A stretch of DNA of 64,000 nt from Microtetraspora malaysiensis (GCF_001528665.1 NZ_BBYJ01000024.1:225641-289640), one strand, 5' to 3'. Counted from the first letter of the stretch, positions 52,140-61,265 are shown. Translations and numbers: made by a program. Notes: generated by a model from the letters alone, not told the origin.

Positions 52140-54928
52140 CGGACCTCCTCGTCCATCCGGCGGCGGGATTCGGCGCCGGGGAGGACGCGGGCCGCTGGCG
52201 GCTCGGCGAGGCCTTCCTGCTCAGGGTCGCCGGCCGGCCCGCCGACGTCGTCACCACGCTGCGTACGGGCGGCGCCGTGGAGTGGACCCGGCGCGTCTTC
52301 GAGCGGGAGGCGGCCAGGGACGCGGCCGGGGCGAGGCTCCGGGAGGAGATCGAGAAGGCCGTCGCCGCACTCGGCGGCGGCGACCCGAGCCGGGTCGCTC
52401 TGATCAACCTGCGCCGGGACGTGTTCAACGCCCGGCGCCCCCGCCCGGCCACGCTGGCCAAGGCGGATCCCGCGCTCACGCCGTCCGCCGCCGCACTGCT
52501 CGCGGACTGGCGCCGGGCCATGGCATCGCTCGACGGCGTGGTGGCCGAGGGCGGGGAGATCCTCGCCGCGGACATCGCCGCCGCCCGCGTCCGGGCCCGG
52601 ACCGTACTGTCCGACGACGCGCTGCGCTGCGCGGTGCTGCTGCAGTCGGAGGTCCTCGAACGGAGCATGGACCGCTACCTGGATCCGGCCAGGAAGCTGG
52701 ACAAGGACGGGCGGCAGATCGAGGGGACACTCCTCGAACTCCTCTACCGCGCCGCGCTGAAGACGAGCCCCTTCAGCACGCTCACCTCGGTCGGCCTCGG
52801 GCGGTTCACTCCGGACTCGCCCCGTCCGGCGCCCGAGCCCGCGTCGCTTCGGCAGCGTTCCACCGTGCGGCTCAACGTCGCGGTGCTCGCCCGGCTGTCG
52901 GCCGTCATCCTCGCGGATCCTCTGGTGCGTTCCGAGATCACGGTCACGCTCGCGCCCGGCGCCAGCATCGACGACGAGACCGCGCGTTACGTCCGGCGCA
53001 GGACCACCGCCGGAACCGATCCGGACGCGGTCGTCACGATCGACGGCGTCCACGAGGATCTGTTCTTCCTGCCGAGCGGGCCGGCGCTGAACGACGTCGT
53101 CACGATCGCCAGGCACGCCCGGCTCACCCTGCGCGAACTCTCGGAACGCGTGGCCTCGGCGGCGGAGGACCGGACCGTCGAGGCGGCCGACCGGCTGCTC
53201 GGGCATCTGCTCCGGCTCGGACTGCTGCTCGCGCCGGACCTCCAGATCGACCTGCGGTCACACGACCCCGCGGCCGCGTTCGCCACCGGTCTCGCCGCCC
53301 AGTCCCACCCGACGCTGCGCCGGGTCGCCGCGGTGCTGACGCAGGCAGGTGAGCTCGTCGCCCGCTACCCCGCGACTCCGGCACGCGGGCGGGCCGTACT
53401 GCTGGCCGAGATCCGCGAGCGGGTCCGGGACGCCTTCGCCCTGGTCGGCGCGCCGGAGCGGCTGGTTCCGCGTACGTTGATCTACGAGGACACGACGATC
53501 ACCGGCGACGGCATGGCCACCGACCGCGGCGCGTGGGAGAGCAGGGCGCTGCCGTCCCTGGCCGCGCTCGCCGACATCCTGCCCGCGTTCGACATGAGCC
53601 TTCCGCGCCGGCTGACCGCCGCCGGGTTCTTCCGGGCGCGATACGGATCCGGCGGCCGATGCGACGACGTGGAGCGGTTCTGCCACGAGTTCCAGCGCGA
53701 CTTCTTCTCCCCCTACGCCCAGCGCGCCATGCGCCGGCGCGCCTTCGACGAGGGCAACAACTACGTCCCGCAGGAGAACTGGTTCAAGATCTCCGAACTC
53801 ACCGCGCTGGACCGGGCCCGCGAGGCGGCGTCGCGGCACCTGCGCGGCCTCCAGCCGGACGCCGGCCGGACGGACGAGATCCGGCTGGGCCCCGCGTTCG
53901 TGGACGAGGTGCGGCGGCATCTGCCGGCCGACCGCAGGTTCGACCAGCCGTGGTCGTTCTTCGTCCAGCTCGCGTCCGCGTCCGGCCGGCCGGACGAGGG
54001 CAGGCTGGTGCTCAACCAGGCGTACTCGGGGCTGACGTTGATGTTCTCCCGGTTCGCGCACGGCCTGGACTCCGGCGGGGCGGGCGCGCGGGAGCTGCTC
54101 GCGGAGACCCTCCGCCGCTACACGCCTCCGGGAGCCGTGCTGGCCGAGCTGCGGGGCGGCTACGAGACGACGAACCTCAACATCCATCCGAGCGTCACCG
54201 ACTACGAGATCGTCTGCCCCGGCGACATCAGCGCCCGGCCGGTCGACGAGCAGATCCTCCTCGACGACATCGTCATGGTGCACGACGAGCGGGCCGACCG
54301 GGTACGGCTGATGTCCAGGCGGCTCGACCGCGAGGTGATCCCCCTCTACCTGGGCTTCCTGCTGCCGATGGCGCTGCCGGAGGTCCAGCAGGTCCTGATG
54401 TGCTTCGCGCCGGGCGGGATGGCGCAGATCGACCTGTGGGCCGGCACCGGGCAGCCGGTCCCCGCCGAGGGCATCACGATGTACCCGCGCCTGGTGCTCG
54501 GCGACCTCGTGCTCCAGCGCCGGATGTGGAAACTGAACACGAGCGCGTTCCCGTTCAGGGATCCGCGGCACAGCGACGCGGAGCACCTGTTGAAGGTCCA
54601 GCGGTGGCGGCGGGAGCACGGGCTTCCCGACCGGGTGTTCGCCCAGGTCGACACCTCCGAGCGCAGGAGCGGCCCCGACCAGGACGCCGAGGCGGCCCGC
54701 CCCGGCAACGACCGCAAGACGTCGCGCAAGCCGCTGCCGGTCGACTTCGACAGTTGGATGTCCCTGCGGCTGTTCGAGCAGTTGGCGCTGGGCGCGTCGT
54801 CGCGCATCGTGCTGACCGAGTGCGGCCCCGACCTCGACGAGCTCTGGCTCCGCGACGAGCACGGGCGCCCTCACGTCGGCGAATTCCTCATCGAGCTCTA
54901 CGACACGGCAAGGGGTCAGCATGGGTGA
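52136..54928 (+). CDS. LanB-type dehydratase, glutamylation (N-terminal) protein
   Basis: 930 aa, matching the N-terminal lantibiotic-dehydratase domain in a stand-alone form (TbtB/GodF type). It contains LLELLYRAALKTSPFSTLTS, RLNVAVLARLSAV and WFKISELTALDRAREAASRH. It would transfer glutamate from glutamyl-tRNA to Ser/Thr side chains of the azole-bearing precursor. The elimination domain is absent and is encoded by the next gene, which starts 8 bp before this stop. Somewhat longer than typical homologues, with an extra loop near residue 860 (DQDAEAARPGNDRKTS). Confidence 0.88.
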   Translation: MTDLLVHPAAGFGAGEDAGRWRLGEAFLLRVAGRPADVVTTLRTGGAVEWTRRVFEREAARDAAGARLREEIEKAVAALGGGDPSRVALINLRRDVFNARRPRPATLAKADPALTPSAAALLADWRRAMASLDGVVAEGGEILAADIAAARVRARTVLSDDALRCAVLLQSEVLERSMDRYLDPARKLDKDGRQIEGTLLELLYRAALKTSPFSTLTSVGLGRFTPDSPRPAPEPASLRQRSTVRLNVAVLARLSAVILADPLVRSEITVTLAPGASIDDETARYVRRRTTAGTDPDAVVTIDGVHEDLFFLPSGPALNDVVTIARHARLTLRELSERVASAAEDRTVEAADRLLGHLLRLGLLLAPDLQIDLRSHDPAAAFATGLAAQSHPTLRRVAAVLTQAGELVARYPATPARGRAVLLAEIRERVRDAFALVGAPERLVPRTLIYEDTTITGDGMATDRGAWESRALPSLAALADILPAFDMSLPRRLTAAGFFRARYGSGGRCDDVERFCHEFQRDFFSPYAQRAMRRRAFDEGNNYVPQENWFKISELTALDRAREAASRHLRGLQPDAGRTDEIRLGPAFVDEVRRHLPADRRFDQPWSFFVQLASASGRPDEGRLVLNQAYSGLTLMFSRFAHGLDSGGAGARELLAETLRRYTPPGAVLAELRGGYETTNLNIHPSVTDYEIVCPGDISARPVDEQILLDDIVMVHDERADRVRLMSRRLDREVIPLYLGFLLPMALPEVQQVLMCFAPGGMAQIDLWAGTGQPVPAEGITMYPRLVLGDLVLQRRMWKLNTSAFPFRDPRHSDAEHLLKVQRWRREHGLPDRVFAQVDTSERRSGPDQDAEAARPGNDRKTSRKPLPVDFDSWMSLRLFEQLALGASSRIVLTECGPDLDELWLRDEHGRPHVGEFLIELYDTARGQHG

Positions 54929-55964
54929 CAGCACCGGTGACGAATGGGTGGCGCTGCACGTCTTCTACGCCAGCGACGCCAATCCGATCGTGGTCGAGGC
55001 CGTTCGCCCCCTTGTCGAGGGCCTCCGGAAGGACGGCCTCATCAGCGGCTGGTTCTTCATCAAGTACTGGCAGGAGGGGCCGCACCTGCGGGTCCGGTTC
55101 AAACCGGCGTCGCCGTCGGTCCGTGAGGAGGTCACGCGCCGGGCCGTCGGCGCCGTGGAGGAGTTCCTCGGACGCCGGCCCGCGCTCTACGAGAACGACG
55201 CCGAGGGCCTGGCCGACCTCTACAAGAAGATGTACCTGGCTGAGTACGGCGAGGCGCGGTGGAACGAGGAGTACGGCGCGGGCGGCCGGATGCCGTTCCG
55301 GCCGAACAACAGCGTCGCGGTGCTGCCGTACGAGCCCGAGTACGACCGCTACGGCGGCGCGGCCGGCATCCGGATCGCCGAGTGGCATTTCGAGCATTCC
55401 AGCGACATGGTCGCCTACCTGCTCGCCACGTCGAACACGCACGTGCGGCCGGTGCTGCTCGGGCTGGCCACGCAGCTGAGCCTGATGACCGCGTACACGT
55501 TCCTCGGCGACGACGACGCCGTACGCCGGTTCTTCCGGCGGTACCGGGACTTCTGGGAGACGTCGTACCAGGAGCCCTCGGACGGCTACCACGACTCCTT
55601 CGACAAGAGCCTGGAGCTGACCCGCGACACGTTGTCGGCGCGGGTCGCCAGGATCCGGTCGCTCGCCGGCACCGGCGATATTTCTGAGTCGTCCGGCATC
55701 GAGCGGACCTGGCTGTCCCACTGCCGGGAACTGCGCGACCGCGTGCGGGCGGCCGCGGGCAGGGGCGAACTGCTGTTCCCCTCGCGCGACGGCGGCGCGC
55801 CGGCGCCGCTGCCCGACGGGGAGGATCTGGCCGCGATCCTGCTGAGCTCGTACGTGCACATGACCAACAACCGCATCGGCGCGGCCATCCTGGACGAGAT
55901 CTACCTCTCCTATCTCATCGAGCGGGTGCTGGAGCCGGAGGCACACCTTGCGAGGTCCGCGTGA
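54921..55964 (+). CDS. LanB-type elimination protein (thiopeptide-type bacteriocin biosynthesis domain)
   Basis: 347 aa, stand-alone SpaB_C/TbtC-like protein. Motifs: FIKYWQEGPHLRVRFKP (about 43-59), PYEPEYDRYGG (about 135-145) and IAEWHFEHSSDM (about 151-162), typical of domains that eliminate glutamate to form dehydroalanine/dehydrobutyrine. Pyridine synthases of thiopeptides share this fold. The PYEPEYDRYGG element and partnership with the glutamylation gene favour elimination. The ATG overlaps the LanB stop; the end overlaps the protease by GTGA. Confidence 0.85.
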   Translation: MGDSTGDEWVALHVFYASDANPIVVEAVRPLVEGLRKDGLISGWFFIKYWQEGPHLRVRFKPASPSVREEVTRRAVGAVEEFLGRRPALYENDAEGLADLYKKMYLAEYGEARWNEEYGAGGRMPFRPNNSVAVLPYEPEYDRYGGAAGIRIAEWHFEHSSDMVAYLLATSNTHVRPVLLGLATQLSLMTAYTFLGDDDAVRRFFRRYRDFWETSYQEPSDGYHDSFDKSLELTRDTLSARVARIRSLAGTGDISESSGIERTWLSHCRELRDRVRAAAGRGELLFPSRDGGAPAPLPDGEDLAAILLSSYVHMTNNRIGAAILDEIYLSYLIERVLEPEAHLARSA

Positions 55965-57223
55965 CGATCGCGGAAGACGGCACGCATCTTCCCCCGGCGG
56001 GAGAGAACCCCGCATGGCTCGATGACGCCCGCCCCCGGCTCAGGCACACCGTTCGGGTGGGGCCCGCCCTGACCAAGGGGACCGCCACCGTCCACTTCGT
56101 GGCCGACGGCGAGACGCAGGCCTACCTCCAGGTGGGCCCGCGTGAGGCGTTCCTCATGGCCTGCCTCGACGGCGAGCGCAGCCTCGCCGAGATCGGCGTC
56201 GAGTACGCCACGCGGTTCGGCCGGCGGCTCGGCGACGAGCACTGGCGGCAGCTGCTCGGCCTGCTGGCCTCTCGCGGCCTTCTCGACCCCGCGGACCCGG
56301 GCCTGCTGGATCGCATCAGGGAGAAGGCGGCGCTCGCGCGCAGGTCCGAGGGCCGCTCCCCCTTGCTGTGGCGCATGCCGATCCCCGGCGCGCACGACCT
56401 CGTGCCCCCGGTCGCGCGCCGCCTCGGCTGGCTCCTCCGGCCGATCATCGCGGTACCCCTCGCCCTGTCCGGTCTGGTGGTCTGCGCGCTCGTCGCCCTG
56501 AACTGGCCGGCGCTCTACGCCTCCCTGCGGGAGGCGCGGTCGCCGTGGTGGGTGACGGCGCTCGGCATCCTCATCTCGTGGGCCATGATCGGCCTCCACG
56601 AGTTCGGTCACGGGGTGGCCTGTCACCGCTACGGAGGCCGGCCCACGCAGATCGGCCTCATGTGGCGCTTTCCGCTCATCGCGCCCTACTGCAAGGTCGA
56701 CGACGTCGTCACGTTCCGCGGGACGAGCCACCGGGTCGCGACGTCCTTCGCCGGGATCTACGTCAACCTCGTCGCCCTGCTGCCCTTCGGCGCGCTGTGG
56801 CTGTGGGGCCCTGACTCCGGCTGGCCGCACAACCTGGCCGCCACGCTCCTGCTCTTCGGAACCGTCACCGTCCTCGTCAACCTGTTGCCGGTGCTCCAGC
56901 TCGACGGCTACCACATGCTCGAACACGCCACATCGACGCTCGGTCTCCAGTCGGAGTCCTTCCGCTTCGCGGCGGCGTTCGTGCGCCGCGGGCCCGCCGG
57001 GGTGCGCGACTATCCGTCCCGGGCGAGATGGATCTACGCCGCCTACACGGGGCTGTCGGCGGCGATCCTCGGCCCCGCGCTCGTCCTGCTCGTGACGGTG
57101 TGGTTCGGTACCCTCGCCGACCTGTGGGGCCCGACGGCCGCCGCGCTCGTTCTCGCCGCGGAGGGGATACTCGTCGTCGCCTTCCTGACCTGGGCCCTGC
57201 GCAGGCGGCGGTCGAAGGGCTAG
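55961..57223 (+). CDS. M50 site-2-protease-like membrane metalloprotease with leader-recognition-like N-terminus
   Basis: 420 aa. Residues about 20-110 resemble a PqqD-like winged helix: FVADGETQAYLQVGPREAFL, then RSLAEIGVEYATRFG and LLASRGLLDPAD. About six membrane helices follow. The zinc site is HEFGH at 213-217 and the second-half motif NLLPVLQLDGYH (about 307-318) supplies the Asp ligand. Related peptide zinc metalloproteases occur in RiPP loci and may remove the leader or help export. It is the last gene of the plus-strand run; its TAG overlaps the RDD gene's stop. Confidence 0.82.
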   Translation: MTIAEDGTHLPPAGENPAWLDDARPRLRHTVRVGPALTKGTATVHFVADGETQAYLQVGPREAFLMACLDGERSLAEIGVEYATRFGRRLGDEHWRQLLGLLASRGLLDPADPGLLDRIREKAALARRSEGRSPLLWRMPIPGAHDLVPPVARRLGWLLRPIIAVPLALSGLVVCALVALNWPALYASLREARSPWWVTALGILISWAMIGLHEFGHGVACHRYGGRPTQIGLMWRFPLIAPYCKVDDVVTFRGTSHRVATSFAGIYVNLVALLPFGALWLWGPDSGWPHNLAATLLLFGTVTVLVNLLPVLQLDGYHMLEHATSTLGLQSESFRFAAAFVRRGPAGVRDYPSRARWIYAAYTGLSAAILGPALVLLVTVWFGTLADLWGPTAAALVLAAEGILVVAFLTWALRRRRSKG

Positions 57224-57774
57224 CAGCCGTTCTCGCCTCCGGGGGCGTCGACGACGACCGTGCCGGCGAGGAGGTCCGCGTAGGTCCGGCCGGACGCCGT
57301 GCAGATCATCGCCGCCTGCGCGGCCACCGCGGCGTACGCGCACGCCGCCAGCACGGCGCCCCTGCGCTGCGTCTGGGACGTCCCGCGAAAATCCCACACC
57401 GCCTGATGCCCGATCTCCCAGGGGATCGCCGTCTTCAGCACGGTTCTGAGCAGCGCGGCGGAGTACGGCACCGGCGAGTCCGTGTCGCGCGTACGCACCT
57501 GGAGCCGGAGCAGGCGTTTGCCGGGCGAGCCGCCCGTCGCCTCGGTCGCCGCGAGCCCGCAGGCGAGCGGCGTGGTCACCGCGACCGCCACGAGAAGGCG
57601 GGCCCGCGCGCCGCCGGGCCCGCCTTCTCGTGGCGACGGGCGGGGGGTGCGGACGCGCCGTGACTGAAGGAGGCCGATGAGCGCGAGTGGCGCGCAGACG
57701 ACCGCGTAATCGACGGCGGTCGCCCCGGCCCGCCGGGCGAGGCGGGCGAGCCGGCCACCCCGCGGGGGCGTCAT
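57220..57774 (-). CDS. RDD-family membrane protein
   Basis: 184 aa. Opens with RRAGATAVDYAVVCAPLALI (the RDD-type first helix), a second helix near 55 (LLVAVAVTTPLACGLA) followed by GSPGKRLLRLQVR (the family GK motif) and a third helix near 135. Function of the family is unknown; some members exchange ions. The ATG 57774 overlaps the SARP stop (ATGA), so it is co-expressed with the regulator. An immunity or transport-support role for the RiPP is inference. Confidence 0.8.
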   Translation of the reverse strand: MTPPRGGRLARLARRAGATAVDYAVVCAPLALIGLLQSRRVRTPRPSPREGGPGGARARLLVAVAVTTPLACGLAATEATGGSPGKRLLRLQVRTRDTDSPVPYSAALLRTVLKTAIPWEIGHQAVWDFRGTSQTQRRGAVLAACAYAAVAAQAAMICTASGRTYADLLAGTVVVDAPGGENGC

Positions 57775-58613
57775 GCCGTCGCCCCCGGCGCGTCGAGCGG
57801 ATATCCGGCGCCGAGGGCTCCGTGGCGCAGGGGCGGCTGGACTGAGGACGTATGCCACAGGCTCCGGTCGCCCCGGAGAATCGCCTGTTCCAGGTCCTTC
57901 AGGAGGGGGCTCGGCTCAAGACCCAGCTCGTCGATGTACAGCCGCCGCGTCTGGCGGTAGGTCGCCAGCGCCTCCGCCGTCCGTCCCGACCGGTGCAGCG
58001 CGAGCATCAACTGGGCGCGCGGCCGTTCCCGGTAGGGCTGCTCGGCGATCAGGCGGTAGAGCTCGGCGGTCACCTCGGCGCTCCTGCCGAGCGCGATCTC
58101 CAGATCGATCCAGTCCTCCTGCGCGGACAGCCTCCGCTCGGTCAGCTGGACCGCCTCCCGCTGCATGATCCGGCCGGGAACCCCCGACAGCGGGGGCCCC
58201 TGCCACAGCGACAGCGCCGACCGCAGCCGGGCGGCGGCCAGCGTCACCTGCCCCATCGCGGCGAGTCCGCGCGCCTCGCCGAGCCGCCGTTCGAAGACAG
58301 CGGCGTCGAGGCGCCACTCGCTGAGGTGGATGGCGTACCCCGCCGGGTATCCGGTGATCTCGGCTTCCGCCACGCCGATGTCCCGCAGGCGGCGCCTGAG
58401 CATCCAGACGCAGTTGTGGATCTGATGGCGCGCCCCGTCCGGGGGGTGGTCGTCCCACACGGCCGTGATCAGCGACTCGACCGGCACCATGCGGTTCGCG
58501 CTCAGTAGGAGCGCGGCGAGCACGACCTGCTGCCGCGAGCTCCTGAGGTGCACCCGCCGGCCCTCGTCACCGAGTTGGAGTGGCCCCAGAACGCAAAACT
58601 CGATCTTCGGCAT
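57771..58613 (-). CDS. SARP-family activator (DnrI/RedD-like)
   Basis: 280 aa. It has an OmpR-like winged helix (about 1-95: FCVLGPLQLGDEGRRVHLRS, then LLSANRMVPVESLITAVW) followed by a bacterial transcriptional activation domain (about 100-245: AALAMGQ-type helices, LYRLIAEQPYRERPRAQLML and ALATYRQTRRLYIDELGLEP). SARPs switch on actinomycete biosynthetic clusters by binding heptamer repeats. ATG 58613 has GGAGG 4 nt upstream. It is divergent from a second SARP gene and heads an operon with the RDD gene. Confidence 0.9.
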   Translation of the reverse strand: MPKIEFCVLGPLQLGDEGRRVHLRSSRQQVVLAALLLSANRMVPVESLITAVWDDHPPDGARHQIHNCVWMLRRRLRDIGVAEAEITGYPAGYAIHLSEWRLDAAVFERRLGEARGLAAMGQVTLAAARLRSALSLWQGPPLSGVPGRIMQREAVQLTERRLSAQEDWIDLEIALGRSAEVTAELYRLIAEQPYRERPRAQLMLALHRSGRTAEALATYRQTRRLYIDELGLEPSPLLKDLEQAILRGDRSLWHTSSVQPPLRHGALGAGYPLDAPGATA

Positions 58614-58923
58614 CGGACCTCCGCCTACTGCTGTGTGATCGTCCATTACCTGACCAGAAAGCGGTATATCGCCGGTCCACCGCCGGTCCACGACGGCACT
58701 CGTCCCTTCTCCGGGCCGCCAGGTGGCCTGGTAGCCCTTGGCAACTCCTGATCACGCGGACCCGGGAAGACTGTCAGAGTTCATCCTGATTTTTAGCGAT
58801 CAACCCTTTACGAGCGCGCACATGAGATCGAATATTGGGGCATTGATCACGCTCTTTACTGCTCGTAGGACCGACTTGACTGAACTCCCCGCCTGGTCAG
58901 CGCTACTCCGGAGCACAAGCGAC
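58614..58923. promoter_or_regulatory. Divergent promoter region between two SARP genes
   Basis: 310 bp between opposing start codons, less GC-rich than its surroundings. It contains TTGACT near 58873, a possible -35 for the rightward gene, and AT-rich GCGGTATATC near 58660 for the leftward one. SARP-binding heptamers were not clearly identified. Confidence 0.5.
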
Positions 58924-60846
58924 ATGGAATTCGGCTTGCTGGGACCCCTTGTCGTCAAGGCGGCCACCGGGCGGGAGCTCTGCCTGAAGCGTCCGAAACA
59001 CCGCCAGCTCCTGGCCGCGCTCCTCCTCCGCCCCAACACCACGGTCGCCTCGGGGCTCCTCATCGACTACATCTGGGGCGAGCGGGCGCCGAAATCCGCC
59101 CGCGGCAACCTGAAGACGTACATCTGGCAGCTGAGAGGGATGATCGCGGCGCTCGACCACCGCGGAGCGCGCATCGAGACGGCCGGCAACGGCTACCAGA
59201 TCACCGTACGACCCGACGAGCTCGACATCCTCTTCTTCCACCGGCTCAGCCGGCAGGGCAGCGAGGCTCTGCGCCGCGGCGACATCGCCGCGGCCGAGGC
59301 CGCCTTCAGCCAGGCGCTGGACCTGTGGCGCGGAGAGGTGTTGCAGGGACTCACCCTCTCCGAACCTCTGAACGCCTGGGCGGGGATCCTGGCGGAAGAC
59401 CGCCTCCGGGTGATGGAGGACCTCATGGAGGTCCGGATCGCGCTGGGACGCCATTCGGAGACGATCGGCCCGCTGCGCCGCGCGCTCCACGAGAACCCGC
59501 TCAGGGAACGGCTGTGGGGCCAGCTCATGCTCGCGCTCTACCGGGACGGCAGGACCAGCGACGCCCTCCTGGCGTACCAGGACCTCCGCCTCCACCTCAT
59601 CGCCGAGATCGGTACCGAGCCGGGGCCGGCCGTCCGCCACCTTCACCAGCGCATCCTCGCCGCGGATCCCGGACTCGACGCCGGGCGGGACCGCCGGCCC
59701 ACGGCCCTCGCGCCGGCCGGCGAGGACCCGCCGGGTAGAGCGGCGACGAGCGCTCCCTCTCCGGCCGACGCGCCGGCGCAACTGCCGTCGGACGCCGGAC
59801 CCTTCATCGGCAGAGGCGGTGAGCTCGCCCGGCTGGGCGCCCTCCTGTCCGCCCCGGGAGCCGGCCGCGGGCTGGTCGTCGCCATCGACGGCCCGTGCGG
59901 AGCCGGCAAGTCGCGGCTGGCCGTCCACGCCGCGCACGCCGTCGCCTCGGCGTATCCCGACGGGCAGCTCTACGCGGACCTCCACGGCACGACCCCGGGC
60001 CTCGCCCCGCTGACCCCGGACGAGGTGCTCGCCAGATTTCTCCGGTCCCTCAACGTGCCCGAGACCGGCTGCCACCTCGATGAGGCCGCCGCGCTGTTCC
60101 GGACCCACACGGCCGGCAGGCGAATGCTCATCGTGCTCGACAACGCCGTCGACGCCTCCCAGGTACGGCCGCTGCTGCCGGGCGGGTCGACGTCGGCCGT
60201 CCTCGTGACCAGCCGTTCCAGGCTCACGACCCTGGACGCGACCATGCGTCTCCATCTGGACCGGCTGAGCGAACGCGAGGCGACGGACCTGCTCGCCGCC
60301 TGCGCCGGCCACGAACGGGTGCGGGCCGAACCTCAGGCGGCGGCGCGGACGGTGGAGTTGTGCGACCGCCTGCCACTCGCCGTCCGGGTCGCGGGCGCCC
60401 GCCTGGCCGACAACCCCCACTGGCCGGTGGCCCGACTGGCCGCGCGACTCGCCGACGCCGGTACCAGGCTGGACGAGCTGAGCCACGGCGACCTGTCCGT
60501 CCGGGAGAGCCTGGCCGCGGGCCACGAACTCGACCACCACCCGGAAGCCGGCGAACTCTTCACGCTGCTCGGCCGGCTCGACATCGCGGAAGTGACCGCC
60601 TCCCTCGTCGCCGCGCTCGCGGACCGGGATGCCGACGACGTCCAAGCCTCCCTTGACACCCTGGTCCGCGCCCGGCTTCTGGAGAGCGGCGCACCCGACC
60701 GCTATCGCATGCACGAGCTGATCAGGCTTTTCGCACGGGCGCACGCCGTCCGGCCCGAGGGCGGCTGGGAGTGCGCCGGCCGGGCCGCCCACTGCTACCT
60801 TCTCGGCGTCGGGGCGCCCTTGCTGCTCAACCTCATCGGCGCCTGA
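58924..60846 (+). CDS. AfsR-like regulator: SARP plus NB-ARC, no TPR
   Basis: 640 aa. The SARP part (about 1-245) starts MEFGLLGPLVV and has LAALLLRPNTTVASGLLIDY. An NB-ARC ATPase follows (about 285-560) with P-loop GPCGAGKSRLAVH near 323 and Walker B RRMLIVLDNAVD, then a winged-helix region RMHELIRLFARAHA. AfsR-type proteins usually continue into TPRs; this one stops after LLLNLIGA, so the tail has been lost or is naturally short. ATG 58924 is chosen because the family homology begins there. Probable second regulator of the RiPP locus. Confidence 0.85.
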   Translation: MEFGLLGPLVVKAATGRELCLKRPKHRQLLAALLLRPNTTVASGLLIDYIWGERAPKSARGNLKTYIWQLRGMIAALDHRGARIETAGNGYQITVRPDELDILFFHRLSRQGSEALRRGDIAAAEAAFSQALDLWRGEVLQGLTLSEPLNAWAGILAEDRLRVMEDLMEVRIALGRHSETIGPLRRALHENPLRERLWGQLMLALYRDGRTSDALLAYQDLRLHLIAEIGTEPGPAVRHLHQRILAADPGLDAGRDRRPTALAPAGEDPPGRAATSAPSPADAPAQLPSDAGPFIGRGGELARLGALLSAPGAGRGLVVAIDGPCGAGKSRLAVHAAHAVASAYPDGQLYADLHGTTPGLAPLTPDEVLARFLRSLNVPETGCHLDEAAALFRTHTAGRRMLIVLDNAVDASQVRPLLPGGSTSAVLVTSRSRLTTLDATMRLHLDRLSEREATDLLAACAGHERVRAEPQAAARTVELCDRLPLAVRVAGARLADNPHWPVARLAARLADAGTRLDELSHGDLSVRESLAAGHELDHHPEAGELFTLLGRLDIAEVTASLVAALADRDADDVQASLDTLVRARLLESGAPDRYRMHELIRLFARAHAVRPEGGWECAGRAAHCYLLGVGAPLLLNLIGA

Positions 60847-61085
60847 CGCGCTCCCTGGCCTCGGCCGAAGGCAGCGCCGAAGGTCGGAGCACCGCGGATG
60901 AATCCGATAGCCGAATCCGGTAGCCGATGCCGGCCCTCCGCCGCGCCGGGCGGGAACCCTGGCGCTGCCGGGCAGCGGGTGGAGCCGGGCGGCGGGTGGA
61001 GCCGACGACTCGCCCTGACCGTCGCCGAGCACCTCGCCTTCGTTCTGGGACGGTACGTCCTCGTGATTGCCGGTCGACAGGCGCA

Positions 61086-61265
61086 CGCCACGCGGACCGC
61101 CTGGCCCGCGACGCCGACGTGGAGGTGGAAGCCCGCCGCCTCTGCGCGCTCCTCGACGGCCTTTCCCTCCAGGCCGTGCTCCATCCCGCAAGCCTCAACG
61201 CCGACAGCATGCTCGCCATCCTCCACCGCCACCTGACGGCCCTCATCTCAGAGGGCTCCGGCTGA
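61086..61265 (+). pseudogene. C-terminal remnant of a TetR-family gene
   Basis: The frame ending at 61265 reads DADVEVEARRLCALLDGLSL, then QAVLHPASLNADSMLAILHR and HLTALISEG. This is the typical last two helices of a TetR ligand domain (BetI/YcdC group). No helix-turn-helix or start codon exists upstream in 60847-61085. The 240 bp before it has no other supported feature. Confidence 0.55.

Noticed and set aside
54921..55964. Pyridine synthase ([4+2] cyclase) of a thiopeptide
   Set aside because: The PYEPEYDRYGG element and the overlap with the LanB glutamylation gene fit the elimination protein better, and no second such protein is present.
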